Shown piece by piece: positions 46,536-55,070 of a stretch of 64,000 nt of DNA. The notes below the pieces were generated by a model. It had not been told where the DNA came from, made no database searches, and was given only the letters and a program-made list of their open reading frames with translations. The stretch is from Serpentinicella alkaliphila (GTDB lineage: Bacteria > Bacillota > Clostridia > Peptostreptococcales > Natronincolaceae): positions 2,568,502 to 2,632,501 of the forward strand of contig NZ_CP058648.1 of the NCBI RefSeq assembly GCF_018141405.1, given 5' to 3'. How positions within the stretch are numbered: the stretch's first letter is position 1; each line of letters opens with the position of its first letter. Position numbers and translations under genes: made by a program.

Positions 46536-47090
46536 TTAATTAAAACTTCTATAATTCTTCTCATACAGTACCCTATTCTCTACTATTAAACAGATGCTAA
46601 ATAACAACTCTGTAAAAATCATAAGAATCCCTAATACATATGCTTCATAAATAACACCAACAGCTAAAGATACTATTGGAATAAAAATAGCAAATGCAAT
46701 ATAACTTTTTGATTTATATAACCATCCGTACGGTAATAAATGTGCACCAAAAACCATTGCAACAACCATTAACATTTTCTCTGGAACTGTTGGATATACC
46801 CACATGGCAATGAGTAAATAGAGCATTTGATTTAATGAGAGTAGTACACCTAACTTTGTTAAGGGATTTTCATTATTCCGAAAGTCCACCCTTATAAATT
46901 TCGAAATAAAAAATGCTAATGGCATAAGTGGAGCTGTACAACAAAAAGTGAGTAGGTTTTTAGTTAGTATGGGCAATGATGTCATATGAACGATCGAAAT
47001 CGCCGTCCATATAAACACTGACGATAATATAAAGTGTAACCCTTTCTTTTGCTTTATTGCACAATCATTCCTTAATTCTTCTAAATTCAT
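46536..47090 (-). CDS. DUF7010-family membrane protein
   Basis: The product has 184 aa. It has about six hydrophobic helices, an N-terminal 'NLEELRNDCAIKQKKGLHFI' (recognised by RNDCAIKQKKG), and 'PYGWLYKSKSYIAFA'. These features match a small Firmicute membrane protein family with no known function (DUF7010 as far as I recall). The start follows GGAGGAAAT. A 72-nt gap separates it from tag. Confidence 0.65.
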   Translation of the reverse strand: MNLEELRNDCAIKQKKGLHFILSSVFIWTAISIVHMTSLPILTKNLLTFCCTAPLMPLAFFISKFIRVDFRNNENPLTKLGVLLSLNQMLYLLIAMWVYPTVPEKMLMVVAMVFGAHLLPYGWLYKSKSYIAFAIFIPIVSLAVGVIYEAYVLGILMIFTELLFSICLIVENRVLYEKNYRSFN

Positions 47091-47162
47091 TATTTCCTCC
47101 GATTTAATTAATATTTTACTTTACCAATAAGTCTTGAACTTTCCATTGCTTTCAAGCTATTA

Positions 47163-47735
47163 TTAAGTATATTTATTTACTTCTTTGTATCGATAGCAAT
47201 CAATTATATGATCATTTACCATTCCAGTTGCCTGCATAAACGCATAACAAATTGTAGAACCAGTAAATTTAAATCCTCTTTTTGATAAGTCTTTACTCAT
47301 GGCATCTGATTCAAGGGTTTTTGTAGGAACGCCAGATATGTTTCTCCAACTATTTATTATTGGCTTTCCTCCAACAAAACTCCAAATATAAGTATCAAAA
47401 CTTCCAAACTCCTTTTGTATCTTAATGATTTCTTTGGCATTACTTATAGTAGATTGGATTTTTAATCGATTCCTTACAATCCCTTGGTTTTGCATCAACT
47501 CGTCAATCTTCATTTTGTCATAATTAGCTACCTTCTCAATATCAAAATCTTCAAACGCGATTCTATAATTCTCTCGTTTCTTTAGTATAGTAAACCAACT
47601 TAATCCAGCTTGAGCTCCTTCTAATGTTAAAAGCTCAAACAACTTTCTATTATCGTGTTCTGGAACGCCCCACTCTTCGTCATGATATCTTATATACATT
47701 AAGTCATCAGTAACCCATTGGCACCTTGAAGTCAT
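47163..47735 (-). CDS. tag: DNA-3-methyladenine glycosylase I
   Basis: The product is ~190 aa and removes 3-methyladenine from DNA in base-excision repair. The family pattern is clear: 'CQWVTDDLMYIRYHDEEWG', read by its core YHDEEWGVP, then 'FELLTLEGAQAGLSW', 'RGFKFTGSTICYAFMQA' and the C-terminal 'GMVNDHIIDC'. The zinc-binding Cys near the start and the His/Cys near the end are present. ATG 47735 follows AGAGGTG. Single gene. Confidence 0.95.
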   Translation of the reverse strand: MTSRCQWVTDDLMYIRYHDEEWGVPEHDNRKLFELLTLEGAQAGLSWFTILKKRENYRIAFEDFDIEKVANYDKMKIDELMQNQGIVRNRLKIQSTISNAKEIIKIQKEFGSFDTYIWSFVGGKPIINSWRNISGVPTKTLESDAMSKDLSKRGFKFTGSTICYAFMQATGMVNDHIIDCYRYKEVNKYT

Positions 47736-47954
47736 TAAAATCACCTCTTATTTTATTTAAGTTTGATTATAAGGCAGTATTATAGCTAATGTTCCCTATT
47801 AGAAAAGGTTCTGAACTAGATCCTGGAGAGATCGCTCCTTATTTTTCCGATACCAACATTTCTCCTAATAATTCAGTTTTTACACAAAGAATGTAGTTTA
47901 TAAATACTAGTTCGTATATTTAGCTGATGTATCCAATAGAACATGAGACTGAAC

Positions 47955-48605
47955 TCATTCCCTTACTTTCCTCATATTTATTAATTGGATAAATCTTTCC
48001 TGAGTAGGCAATCCGTTAAGTTTATCTTTTTGGGGAAAGTTCTTATCAAATTCTAGTGAGGCTGCTCGATCAATCACGAACAATGAGTCCTCAAAAAAAC
48101 GGCCTCCGCAATCTGATAGTGCTCCTTGATACAGTTCAAGTGCTTGGAGTGGAACTGCATATATATTATCAGGAGTTCTAATATCATATTTTTCAGCCTC
48201 AACAAAACCAAATTTGCTATAGTAATTTGGGTCCCCATATATTAAGATTGCCCTGTATCCAAGCTCTTTCGCTAGTTCTTTTGTATATTCAATTAACATT
48301 CGCCCTATACCTTTGCCCTGAAACTGTGGAACAACAGAAAGTGGTCCAAAAGTAATGACATCGTAGCATTCGTCTTTATCATCAATTATTTTAGATTTTG
48401 TATATACTATGTTTCCAACTATTTTTCCGTCAATTTCAGCAACAAAATCCAATTCCCTTATAAAAGAATCGGCATTTCTCATTATATGCAATAAGTAATG
48501 CTCATCGCATCCAGGAACATGATGATTCCAAAAAGCTTCCCTTGTTAATTCTTCAACCACCCTATAATCAAGGGGGATTTCATTTCGTATTATAATGTTG
48601 TGCAT
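47955..48605 (-). CDS. GNAT-family N-acetyltransferase
   Basis: The product is ~216 aa. The acetyl-CoA site is 'VVPQFQGKGIGRMLIEY' (core QGKGIGRML), preceded by 'VGNIVYTKS' and 'DVITFGPLSV'. The C-terminal 'YYSKFGFVEAEKYDI' is typical of the YhbS-like group. Substrate unknown. ATG 48605 has TTGGAGG 7-10 nt before it; the longer frame to 48659 does not. Single gene. Confidence 0.85.
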   Translation of the reverse strand: MHNIIIRNEIPLDYRVVEELTREAFWNHHVPGCDEHYLLHIMRNADSFIRELDFVAEIDGKIVGNIVYTKSKIIDDKDECYDVITFGPLSVVPQFQGKGIGRMLIEYTKELAKELGYRAILIYGDPNYYSKFGFVEAEKYDIRTPDNIYAVPLQALELYQGALSDCGGRFFEDSLFVIDRAASLEFDKNFPQKDKLNGLPTQERFIQLINMRKVRE

Positions 48606-48771
48606 TTTATTACCGCCTCCAAATAAAATTATTATTAAACACCTAAACATGAGAACCATTATGACCTACATGAAAATGGCATTCTTTAAATATTAAAAAC
48701 TATATCATCATTTAATGACCTCATTGATTGCAACAATATTTCTTGTTTTAATTCAATAAGCTTTTTCTCGC

Positions 48772-48800
48772 TTGACAGCGAATTTTGAAAAAATTATAAT
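48772..48800 (+). promoter_or_regulatory. Consensus promoter before the DUF6485 gene
   Basis: TTGACA (48772-48777), 17 nt, TATAAT (48795-48800): a perfect vegetative-type promoter. Transcription would start near 48807, ~100 nt before the first codon. Confidence 0.8.
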
Positions 48801-48806
48801 AAAATA

Positions 48807-48905
48807 ATGTTTCTTAAGGTTACGCAGTTATCTGCGTACACTGAGGTGAAAACTCGGGAGAATATCTTCTGACTTTATTTTTTATATAATACTACCTAAT
48901 CTAAG
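48807..48905 (+). ncRNA. Structured leader RNA before the DUF6485 gene
   Basis: The ~100-nt leader contains a stem TACGCAG/CTGCGTA, a second small hairpin CTGAG-GTGAAAA-CTCGG, and then AGAATATCTTCT followed by a T-rich run. I could not match it to a known riboswitch class. It may be a cis-regulatory RNA. Confidence 0.4.
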
Positions 48906-48909
48906 GAGG

Positions 48910-49137
48910 TTGGTCACTATTACTAAAAAACACTTTTGTACTTGCAAGGATACTAGTTGTAAATTAAACCCCGATAACCATGACTATGGCTGTGATCCAT
49001 GCATTAAAAAATGTCTTAAAGATGGGGAAATTCCATCGTGCTTTTTTAAAGCTGTATCCGAAGATATTAGTAAGGTCAGTAATTTTACTTATGAGGGCTT
49101 TGCAAATTTCTTGCTTAAGCATAAGCAACAGAAATAA
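48910..49137 (+). CDS. DUF6485-like small cysteine-rich protein
   Basis: The product is 72-75 aa. It has the pattern C-x-C...C...C-x2-C-x3-C...C (CTCKDTSCK, GCDPCIKKCLKDGEIPSC), which suggests a small metal site, followed by a short helical end. This fits the DUF6485 family ('GELPxC' block). The first codon is unusual: AAGGAGG ends at 48909 next to TTG 48910. The true start could be the ATT at 48919, which has proper spacing. It has a strong promoter and a structured leader. Confidence 0.65.
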   Translation: MVTITKKHFCTCKDTSCKLNPDNHDYGCDPCIKKCLKDGEIPSCFFKAVSEDISKVSNFTYEGFANFLLKHKQQK

Positions 49138-49198
49138 TTACAACTTTCCTACTTGTATACCAATTACCTACTGGAGCCTAAACATCTATATTTTTTAT

Positions 49199-49700
49199 TC
49201 ATATGTAAATATTACAATTAAAGGAAAATGTGTCGTTTTTATTGATTAATGATTTCTGATACATTACATCTGAAGTAACAAATATTATCCCTTCCTTCAT
49301 GCCTATAGCAAACTCCTGCATGTCTTTATCTATAAGAAGGATATGATTAATCTCCAATGTGGGGAATGTAACATTCTGATGATACAATATTCTTTGATCT
49401 TTATGTTTTTTGTTCCAAGTAATATTTGCTTTCATCCCTTCGAGGCCTGTTTGTTCGTAATATTCTATAAAAAATTGCCCTTATAATACTGTTCATTAGC
49501 AAATAAGTAATTACTTCTTACACCATTGATAATCACTGTAGTTTCTTGGATTACAGTTCCATTTTATATATTTTTGCAGTAATTGTTTAATCAATCCTGC
49601 TTTTAAAAGATATTTTGGAAATAATCCAAAAACCTATAATGGATATGATCAATACTAATATGATTAGTCTTAAATTAATCTTCAAATATTTCTCCCTAAA
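49199..49700 (-). pseudogene. Multiply broken gene(s): small membrane protein and a hypothetical protein
   Basis: The lower part (49199-49435) reads 'MKANITWNKKHKDQRIL...' and extends upstream in frame ('IEYYEQTGLEG') to a stop. A shifted frame before it reads 'VIQETTVIINGVRSNYLFANEQYYKG'-like protein (core NEQYYKG). Further up, 'LVLIISIIGF' and, after another shift, 'YIKWNCNPRNYSDYQWC' look like a small membrane protein. At least two shifts are needed to join them. I read 1-2 decayed genes of unknown family. Confidence 0.4.
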
Positions 49701-49850
49701 AAAACTTGTATTGAGTAACATTTGACAAAACCAATTAAACAAACCAATTAGTTTCGTTACAATACCTATTATAAATTATACAATTTTTAACATATTTTCA
49801 CAACACTGAGAGCTATTTAAAAGTTTAATTAATCTGACATCTAACAATTT

Positions 49851-49908
49851 GAGGCTTAGCGACTTCGGTTTTTTCTTATACATATCTACCCGAATAAAGC
49901 TAAGCCTC
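49851..49908 (-). terminator. Long hairpin, likely terminator of the merR-type gene
   Basis: GAGGCTTAGC and GCTAAGCCTC form a perfect 10-bp stem with an inner region that can pair further (CTTCGG/CCGAAT). It lies 33 nt after the stop of the MerR-family gene. Confidence 0.55.
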
Positions 49909-49940
49909 TGTTATTTGATATTCTTCTAATTATAAACTCT

Positions 49941-50762
49941 CTAAACTCTTTCGTTTATTTTAACAATTGGCACCTGAAGCTCAGTCAACCAATCCTCTTC
50001 ATTCTCTTTGTTCCAAATACCATCGATGTAATTTTCCCGAGGGCTGTTAACAACTAAATAGCCGTTTTCATCAATCCATTTGAATACGTAAGCATAAGCT
50101 TCAGATAATCCAGCATAGCTACCCTTATGCATAACAGATACAGCGGTAACAGCTTCTATTCGCTTAAATATAATATCTTCAAAATCTTCCATCATTTTGT
50201 CCACTGCTTCACAGAATTCTACATGGATGTCTTTTTCTTTGTACTCATTATCAAGATAGACAATGAAACAGTATTCGGGAACAACACATTTAAGATCTGG
50301 ATATCTCTCTGATACAGTCTTTCCGATTGCAGGAATAAGCTCGAAATAAGCATCGTAGTTCGGTACTTTCATCGTTTTTGAATAAACAATACATTCTGGT
50401 AATTCTTTGATGGTTGCTTGATAATTCATAATATTTTTCTCTCCTTGCTTTGATAGAATAAATTCAATTCGGGAAAGTTGTTCTGTACCACGTGAGATCT
50501 CAGCAGTAAGCTCTCTTTTGCGTTTTTCTAATATGTCCCTTGGATTATTGCCTGCCATAATGAGTTTTATTTCATCAATAGATAAACTAATTTGTCTCAA
50601 TGCTTGAATATAATGGAGCTTCACTAATTGGTCTGTAGAATAAAAACGGTAGCCCGTAAAATCATCTACATATTCTGGCTTTAATAAATCTACTTCATCA
50701 TAATATCGTAATGCTTTGATAGTAGTTTTACTCATCTTTGAAAAATCACCTATGCGGTACAT
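49941..50762 (-). CDS. MerR-family regulator with GyrI-like effector domain
   Basis: The product is ~273 aa. Residues 1-70 are the MerR winged helix ('MYRIGDFSKMSKTTIKALRYYDE', recognised by IGDFSKMS and ALRYYDEVDLL). A dimerisation coiled coil follows at ~75-115, then a GyrI/AraC-type ligand-binding domain as in BmrR and TipA, ending 'EEDWLTELQVPIVKI'. Such proteins sense lipophilic drugs or cations and twist a promoter with a long spacer. The start at 50762 follows AAGGGGGAGAG; its own promoter has exactly this operator form. Confidence 0.9.
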   Translation of the reverse strand: MYRIGDFSKMSKTTIKALRYYDEVDLLKPEYVDDFTGYRFYSTDQLVKLHYIQALRQISLSIDEIKLIMAGNNPRDILEKRKRELTAEISRGTEQLSRIEFILSKQGEKNIMNYQATIKELPECIVYSKTMKVPNYDAYFELIPAIGKTVSERYPDLKCVVPEYCFIVYLDNEYKEKDIHVEFCEAVDKMMEDFEDIIFKRIEAVTAVSVMHKGSYAGLSEAYAYVFKWIDENGYLVVNSPRENYIDGIWNKENEEDWLTELQVPIVKINERV

Positions 50763-50788
50763 TATCTCTCCCCCTTCCTTGTAAACTA

Positions 50789-50819
50789 ATTCTATATTCT
50801 CCTGTAACTGGAGAGTCAA
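50789..50819 (-). promoter_or_regulatory. MerR-type promoter and operator (autoregulation)
   Basis: On the minus strand TTGACT (-35, 50814-50819) and TAGAAT (-10, 50789-50794) are 19 nt apart, the long spacing of MerR-controlled promoters. The spacer holds the dyad CTCC-AGTTACA-GGAG (50799-50813). It lies just before the MerR-family gene, so self-activation on ligand binding is likely. Confidence 0.7.
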
Positions 50820-50996
50820 GAAGTTTTTTGATTGTTACAGTTTTTATAAAAAAAACGTAATCCTTTCATAATAAATTTTCTACTATATAATTACTACAAA
50901 AATATAAGTGAAAGTTACTTCTTTGATATTACCTATCCTTATTATACTTAATGACGATGTTTGAAACCTAAGCAGTTTAGACTGTTTTCAGTCATT

Positions 50997-51698
50997 TTAC
51001 TTATAAACACCTCTATAATTTTCAGGTAATAATTCTGCTATTTTTTTCATGAAATACTTTGTGGCAAAATCTTCATATTCCTTTTTATCTTGCTCTATAG
51101 CAATTTGCGGAATTTCAAATTGCTTGCCAATGTTGATATGAACATCTGCATAATTAAAGGTTTCCGAACTCATATCTCCTTCTTTATTAATTGGTAACAA
51201 TTCTTCTGTCCCGTATAATCCAATAGGTACAATAGGAGCACCTGTCATTTTTGAGATAAGAAAGATTCCTTTCTTTGCTTCAATCAAGCTACCAACTCTA
51301 CTCCTAGTTCCTTCTGGGAAAATCAGTAAACTTTCCCCTTGCTTTACTAGCTTAATAATTTTCTTAATCCCCTCTTTATCAGCAGTATTAGGTTTTATAT
51401 TTATAGTCTTTATTACATTTACCCCTATACTTGTAAAAGCGTTATCAGATAGTTTTACACCTGCGATAAAAGTTGGATTAATCTCTTTTAGAGCCTTGTC
51501 TAAAACTAATCCATCAGAATTACTTAGATGATTACATATAAAAATAGTTGGTATTTTTATTGCTTTTAAGTTTTCACTTCCCTCGATAATTATATTGGCA
51601 TATTTTTTTAGGTATTTATCAACTACTTTTCTTGATATATATTTAACAAGTCCATCCGGTAAAATATTAATAAGTTTTGCGGTTGTAATGGATATCAT
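50997..51698 (-). CDS. plsC: 1-acyl-sn-glycerol-3-phosphate acyltransferase
   Basis: The product is ~233 aa. PlsC/LPLAT motifs: NHLSNSDG (HxxxxD-like, motif I), 'VAGVKLSDNAF' (motif II region), FPEGTRSR (motif III) and 'GAPIVPIGLYG' (motif IV). The active-site His is followed by Ser-Asn-Ser-Asp, one residue more than HxxxxD, as in some Clostridial members. It acylates lysophosphatidate in phospholipid synthesis at the membrane. ATG 51698 follows GGAGGAG; the longer frame upstream does not. Confidence 0.85.
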   Translation of the reverse strand: MISITTAKLINILPDGLVKYISRKVVDKYLKKYANIIIEGSENLKAIKIPTIFICNHLSNSDGLVLDKALKEINPTFIAGVKLSDNAFTSIGVNVIKTINIKPNTADKEGIKKIIKLVKQGESLLIFPEGTRSRVGSLIEAKKGIFLISKMTGAPIVPIGLYGTEELLPINKEGDMSSETFNYADVHINIGKQFEIPQIAIEQDKKEYEDFATKYFMKKIAELLPENYRGVYK

Positions 51699-51752
51699 TT
51701 GATTACTCCTCCTGAATGTTCTATACTTGAAATTATGTATTAAAACACACAA

Positions 51753-52289
51753 AATGTCTACAATAATTATTTCTACTAATTTAGTTTACTTCGATTACTA
51801 ACGTTTTAAAATATGATGCCCAGATTTGTAGTTTAATACAAGCCTTAATCAGCTCTCAACAAAGGTAATATTGATCGTAAAAGAAAATGACACTGAAATA
51901 AATAGGCAAAAGTTATAATAAAAAAGCATTCACGAGCTTGTGACTGGTGCCACTTGTCCTAGATCATAATTTGCAAAAATTTAATGCAATGTTTCAGATG
52001 GGTCAGTTTACTTTACAATATCCGAGACTCTTACTATAAAAAGTGCCTCCGGATAATACTTGTATGTCTTATATACTTATATGGATTAGCTAACTTTTGT
52101 CATACTCCATAACGCTAACCAATTAGGGCTTGGACTAAGTGGGTTTAAACAAAGTTGTTATGATGAATACACGACCTTTCATCAGTATTTATATAATTTT
52201 AAAAAATTTTTACGGAAAATATAAGATAGCCCATAACATTAATTCGCAAAACAAGTCATTCAATTCTCTGGCCTTTCTTTTCCCATTCA
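51753..52289. other. Gene-free stretch
   Basis: No convincing gene, RNA or repeat is seen in these ~540 nt on either strand; the reading frames are short and lack ribosome sites. It is probably decayed DNA between plsC and a lipoprotein gene. Confidence 0.4.
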
Positions 52290-52510
52290 ACAAATTATAG
52301 CATGATCAAATAAATCTTTCCTTAATCTAATTACTTTCGGATTTTTAACCCAGTCAAAATCTTTTTCACTCTTGCGAATTGAAATTAACGAACCGATATA
52401 GACTACTGTTCATCTACTTTGTCAATGGACTTTATGCAAGTCAGTTAAAAACGCGATACCTTTTTCATACTCTTTACTTAAAGTATATTCCTCTGGTACT
52501 ATGTCGATTA
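52290..52510 (-). pseudogene. Decayed gene remnant
   Basis: On the minus strand 'IVPEEYTLSKEYEKG' 'IAFLTDLHKVH' is followed, after stops and a shift, by 'SIRKSEKDFDWVKNPK' and 'VIRLRKDLFDHAII'. The composition is clearly protein-like but the frame is broken at least twice. Family not recognised. Confidence 0.4.
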
Positions 52511-52999
52511 AATAGTATATTCAATTCTTTCTTCAATACTAATAACTTTTCCGTCTTGGACTTCAATGAAATAAGGTATTGTTTGTTCAAAAAGCGGAAT
52601 ATCATTTAAATTATACTCACCTAAATGTTTAAGAAAATCATCTTTCTTTGTTGTAATATATACCCTATCATCTTCTGATTCTTCTATAAAATTTAGGTAT
52701 ACATCAGTAAATGTATAAACTACTTTATCTGCTAATTCATAAGTTGTTTTTTCTTGATTTACATTTATAATCGCATATCCATTTGGTACATCACTTTCAT
52801 CTAAATCGAGCTCTTCCATTCTTTCTTTGTCTTCCCTTTTTACAACCTCAACCTGGTCAAAATGCAAATTATTACCTTCTATAACTATATATCCTATTAA
52901 TACTTCTATTTCATTTTCAGGATCTTCTACTTTAGTTTTAACACATCCTGTCATTGAAAATAATAATACAATAATTAATAAAACAATTGATTTTTTCAT
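52508..52999 (-). CDS. Putative lipoprotein
   Basis: The product is 163 aa. Signal MKKSIVLLIIVLLFSMTGC gives a lipidated Cys near residue 19. The outside domain is acidic (many Asp/Glu, e.g. 'ELDLDESDVPNG'), with no family I recognise. ATG 52999 follows AAGGGATGA; the longer frame to 53029 is less likely. Single gene. Confidence 0.65.
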   Translation of the reverse strand: MKKSIVLLIIVLLFSMTGCVKTKVEDPENEIEVLIGYIVIEGNNLHFDQVEVVKREDKERMEELDLDESDVPNGYAIINVNQEKTTYELADKVVYTFTDVYLNFIEESEDDRVYITTKKDDFLKHLGEYNLNDIPLFEQTIPYFIEVQDGKVISIEERIEYTI

Positions 53000-53458
53000 A
53001 AAAAGTATCATCCCTTTCGCTGTGCTCAAGGCACAAAAATTAATAATGAAAGAACTATACTACCCGATCTAATTAATAGTGATATAATGTACATGGCTAA
53101 ACAGATACACTACAGCACGGGTAGGTGAGTGGTGCAATTATCTACTGCCCGCATAAAAAGATGTGCCGTTTGCTTTTTCAAGAACAAATAAGTGTGTCGT
53201 CGTCGCACTTAAACTAATCTTTGTATAAAACAATTCCCGTTTATTATATAGCAAACAGTCAATGTCTGCTTTATCCACTATATTATTTGAGGAGACGTGT
53301 CAAGGGTATTAGAGGTAAAAAAACTGACAAAAAAATTCTATTTGGGGATTTGGTGATCTGTGATCTGAACAAGCATGGGCTAGTTCCTAGTAGTTTTTTT
53401 ATTCCACCTTTATTAATCCGTCATAGTAAGAAAGCTTTAAGAGTCCTCATGCACAATC

Positions 53459-53484
53459 CGCGGCAGGACGCCGCGTCTTTTTTT
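53459..53484 (+). terminator. GC-rich plus-strand terminator at the border of the cassette-like region
   Basis: CGCGGC, AGGAC, GCCGCG followed by TCTTTTTTTG. The ORF around it (53221-53529) is not convincing as a gene. The stretch 53040-53458 otherwise shows only a CGGGTAG/CTACTGCCCG hairpin near 53118-53153. Confidence 0.7.
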
Positions 53485-53494
53485 GCATATGGTT

Positions 53495-53612
53495 CAACCA
53501 GACCCGCTGCCACTACACCACAGGCGTAGCTTCGCTCCCAGTGCAAAGAATGTGGTGCTCTGAGTTTTCCCTCAAATGTGTTCCCAGCACCTTAGAGCAA
53601 ACACATATTTTT
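53495..53612 (+). repeat. attC-like site, partial (copy 1)
   Basis: It shares the conserved middle of the other sites: GTAGCTTCGCTCCCAGTG, then TGTGGTGCTCTGA, then CCCAGCACCTTAGAGCAAACACAT. The outer boxes (left AAC-type, right GTTRRRY) are missing or unrecognisable, so it is a degraded copy. It lies just before the MazEF-like genes. Confidence 0.55.
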
Positions 53613-53635
53613 TATCCTTTCGACACAATCTTATT

Positions 53636-53664
53636 TTGCATTTCATAAACACCTTTTGTATAAT
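53636..53664 (+). promoter_or_regulatory. Promoter of the MazEF-like pair
   Basis: TTGCAT (53636-53641), 17 nt, TATAAT (53659-53664), followed after ~40 nt by CAAGGAGG and ATG. The gene pair thus carries its own promoter. Confidence 0.55.
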
Positions 53665-53712
53665 ACAATATAACCATACAATATAACTTGAAATATAATT
53701 CAAGGAGGTGTT

Positions 53713-53985
53713 ATGATGTCAAAGTCATCTAAAAATCATACACTTTCTCTTCCAATTGATCTGTTAGATAAATTAAAGGATTTCTCAAAGGAAGGATACA
53801 TTACATCTGTTAACGCTGCTGTAAAAGAAGCTATAGAATCTTATGTTATTAAACTTTAAAAATAAAACTCATATATAACTATTAAAGAAGCTTCAAGAGA
53901 TCCTTTGTTCATTAAAGACCTTGATGATACAATAAGCGACTTTACTTATTCTGATTTTGAAGCTGCGAGGGAGAGTGATGAATAA
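53713..53985 (+). pseudogene. MazE-like (ribbon-helix-helix) antitoxin, with internal stops
   Basis: After AAGGAGG the frame reads 'MMSKSSKNHTLSLPIDLLDKL', a ribbon-helix-helix start, to 'EAIESYVIKL' and two TAA codons. The same frame then resumes 'EASRDPLFIKDLDDTISDF' and 'DFEAARESDE', which is the toxin-binding tail of this antitoxin family. The final TAATG overlaps the toxin start. Two stops in the middle make it a pseudogene. Confidence 0.75.
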
Positions 53986-54333
53986 TGATATATCAATGGA
54001 TTATTTTTTGGGCAGATCTAAATCCTATTAAAGGTTCTGAGGGAATCAGACATAAGACCAGTATTAGTAATTTTTGAAGAAGCTGTAAACCAAGTACTTC
54101 CAATTGTTACAATAGTGTGTTTAACTTCTTTTAAACCAAAAAGAAGAATCTACCCTATTGAATTTTTGCTTTAATCATAAATTTCCAACATCCCAGAGGC
54201 TTCCATAGTTATGGCCCACCAATTAAGATCTATCTCAAAAGAGCGTCTTGGTTCTAAATGTGGTAGCATTAGTGATCAAGACAATCAGGATAAAATAAAA
54301 GAAATAATTAAACTGCATCTTGATCTTAATTAG
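53985..54333 (+). pseudogene. MazF/PemK-like mRNA interferase, disrupted
   Basis: The start overlaps the antitoxin stop. 'IYQWIIFWADLNPIKGSEG' is the family N-terminus (WxxLxPxxGSEQ). After a frameshift near 54041 it continues 'IRPVLVIFEEAVNQVLPIVTIVCLTS'-like sequence, quoted by its core RPVLVI. Two in-frame TAA codons follow (~54172-54180), then 'SIVMAHQIRSISKERLG'. The gene is dead. It ends 42 nt before an attC-like site, the order expected for an integron cassette. Confidence 0.8.
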
Positions 54334-54374
54334 GTGCTCATAGCATCAAAATAATACTCTGAAATGTCGATTGC

Positions 54375-54547
54375 GTATAACTCTGCCATTCCCCACGCCT
54401 TCGAACTAGATCCTAAAGGAATACAGTCTTGGCTGTGATGCCCACCCATTGGGAATGTGTGGTGCTGACCCTGATCCGTGATGGTGCCTACAGAGACTTT
54501 CTCCCTAAAGATGCTTCTTGTACCCTTGTGGGAATGGCTTGTTAGAT
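54375..54547 (+). repeat. attC-like site, complete (copy 2)
   Basis: It has 173 bp. Left box GTATAAC (54375-54381), inner left GCCATTCCCCA, inner right TGTGGGAATGGC, right box GTTAGAT (54541-54547). The inner boxes pair with a single unpaired base on one arm, like the extrahelical base of integron attC sites. The middle keeps GCCTTCGAACTAGATCCTAA and TGTGGTGCTGACC. Confidence 0.65.
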
Positions 54548-54641
54548 GACTTGTACTACTAGATTTTTTCTCATAAAGTTCCTTCGTATTTAGTCACAAA
54601 AATTTACCCTACATTTGTATTAGTACTTTGTTTATTTTCAA

Positions 54642-55010
54642 TTATTTATAAATTGTATTCTGATCATGAGTTAATAACCACTTGCCCTCTTTTCTACAAA
54701 AAATTAAATTTAAATAGTAATTCATTTTAATTATGTTTCCTTCAATGTCACAGTCGTAGTAATCAATATCTACCAGTGCATATGCTATCTCCAAACCCTC
54801 GTTGATATTTAGTATTTTATAGTTTAAATTCCAATCATTATCTATAAACCAATTTTTATGTAATTCTATAAAGTCTTCTTTATCTCTTATAATAGTTCCG
54901 TTTGGCATAATCAGAACAACATTATTCAAATTAACTGTTGAAAGGAAGTTATCTAAATCTTTACTTCTCATAGAATCTAAGTGCAACATTAAAGTACTCT
55001 TAAAATCCAT
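54642..55010 (-). CDS. SnoaL/NTF2-like nuclear-transport-fold protein
   Basis: The product has 122 aa. The pattern of a first helix (MLHLDSMRSKDLDNFLST), 'NVVLIMPNGTIIRDKEDF', 'HKNWFIDNDWNLNYKILN' and 'EGKWLLTHDQNTI' matches the SnoaL-like/DUF4440 branch of the NTF2-like fold. No catalytic set is evident; function unknown. It lies directly after the attC-like site's GTTAGAT but on the opposite strand, so it may be an inverted cassette gene or an ordinary neighbour. Confidence 0.7.
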   Translation of the reverse strand: MDFKSTLMLHLDSMRSKDLDNFLSTVNLNNVVLIMPNGTIIRDKEDFIELHKNWFIDNDWNLNYKILNINEGLEIAYALVDIDYYDCDIEGNIIKMNYYLNLIFCRKEGKWLLTHDQNTIYK

Positions 55011-55070
55011 ATTTTTACCTCACTTTGCTTATTTTTTCATTTCCACGTTTAAAATTTCCTGTAACTCACG

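Noticed and set aside
47815-47860. GAACTAGATCCTGG as another attC-like fragment
   Set aside because: Only ~14 nt match and there is no box pair; chance similarity is likely.
49851-49908. Long hairpin as a MITE
   Set aside because: No target duplication or second copy is seen; the position after the MerR gene fits a terminator.
52379-52609. 76-codon plus-strand frame
   Set aside because: It is antisense to a lipoprotein gene and a coding remnant and has no ribosome site.
53221-53529. 102-codon plus-strand frame as a gene
   Set aside because: It lacks a ribosome site, runs through a strong terminator and into an attC-like repeat.
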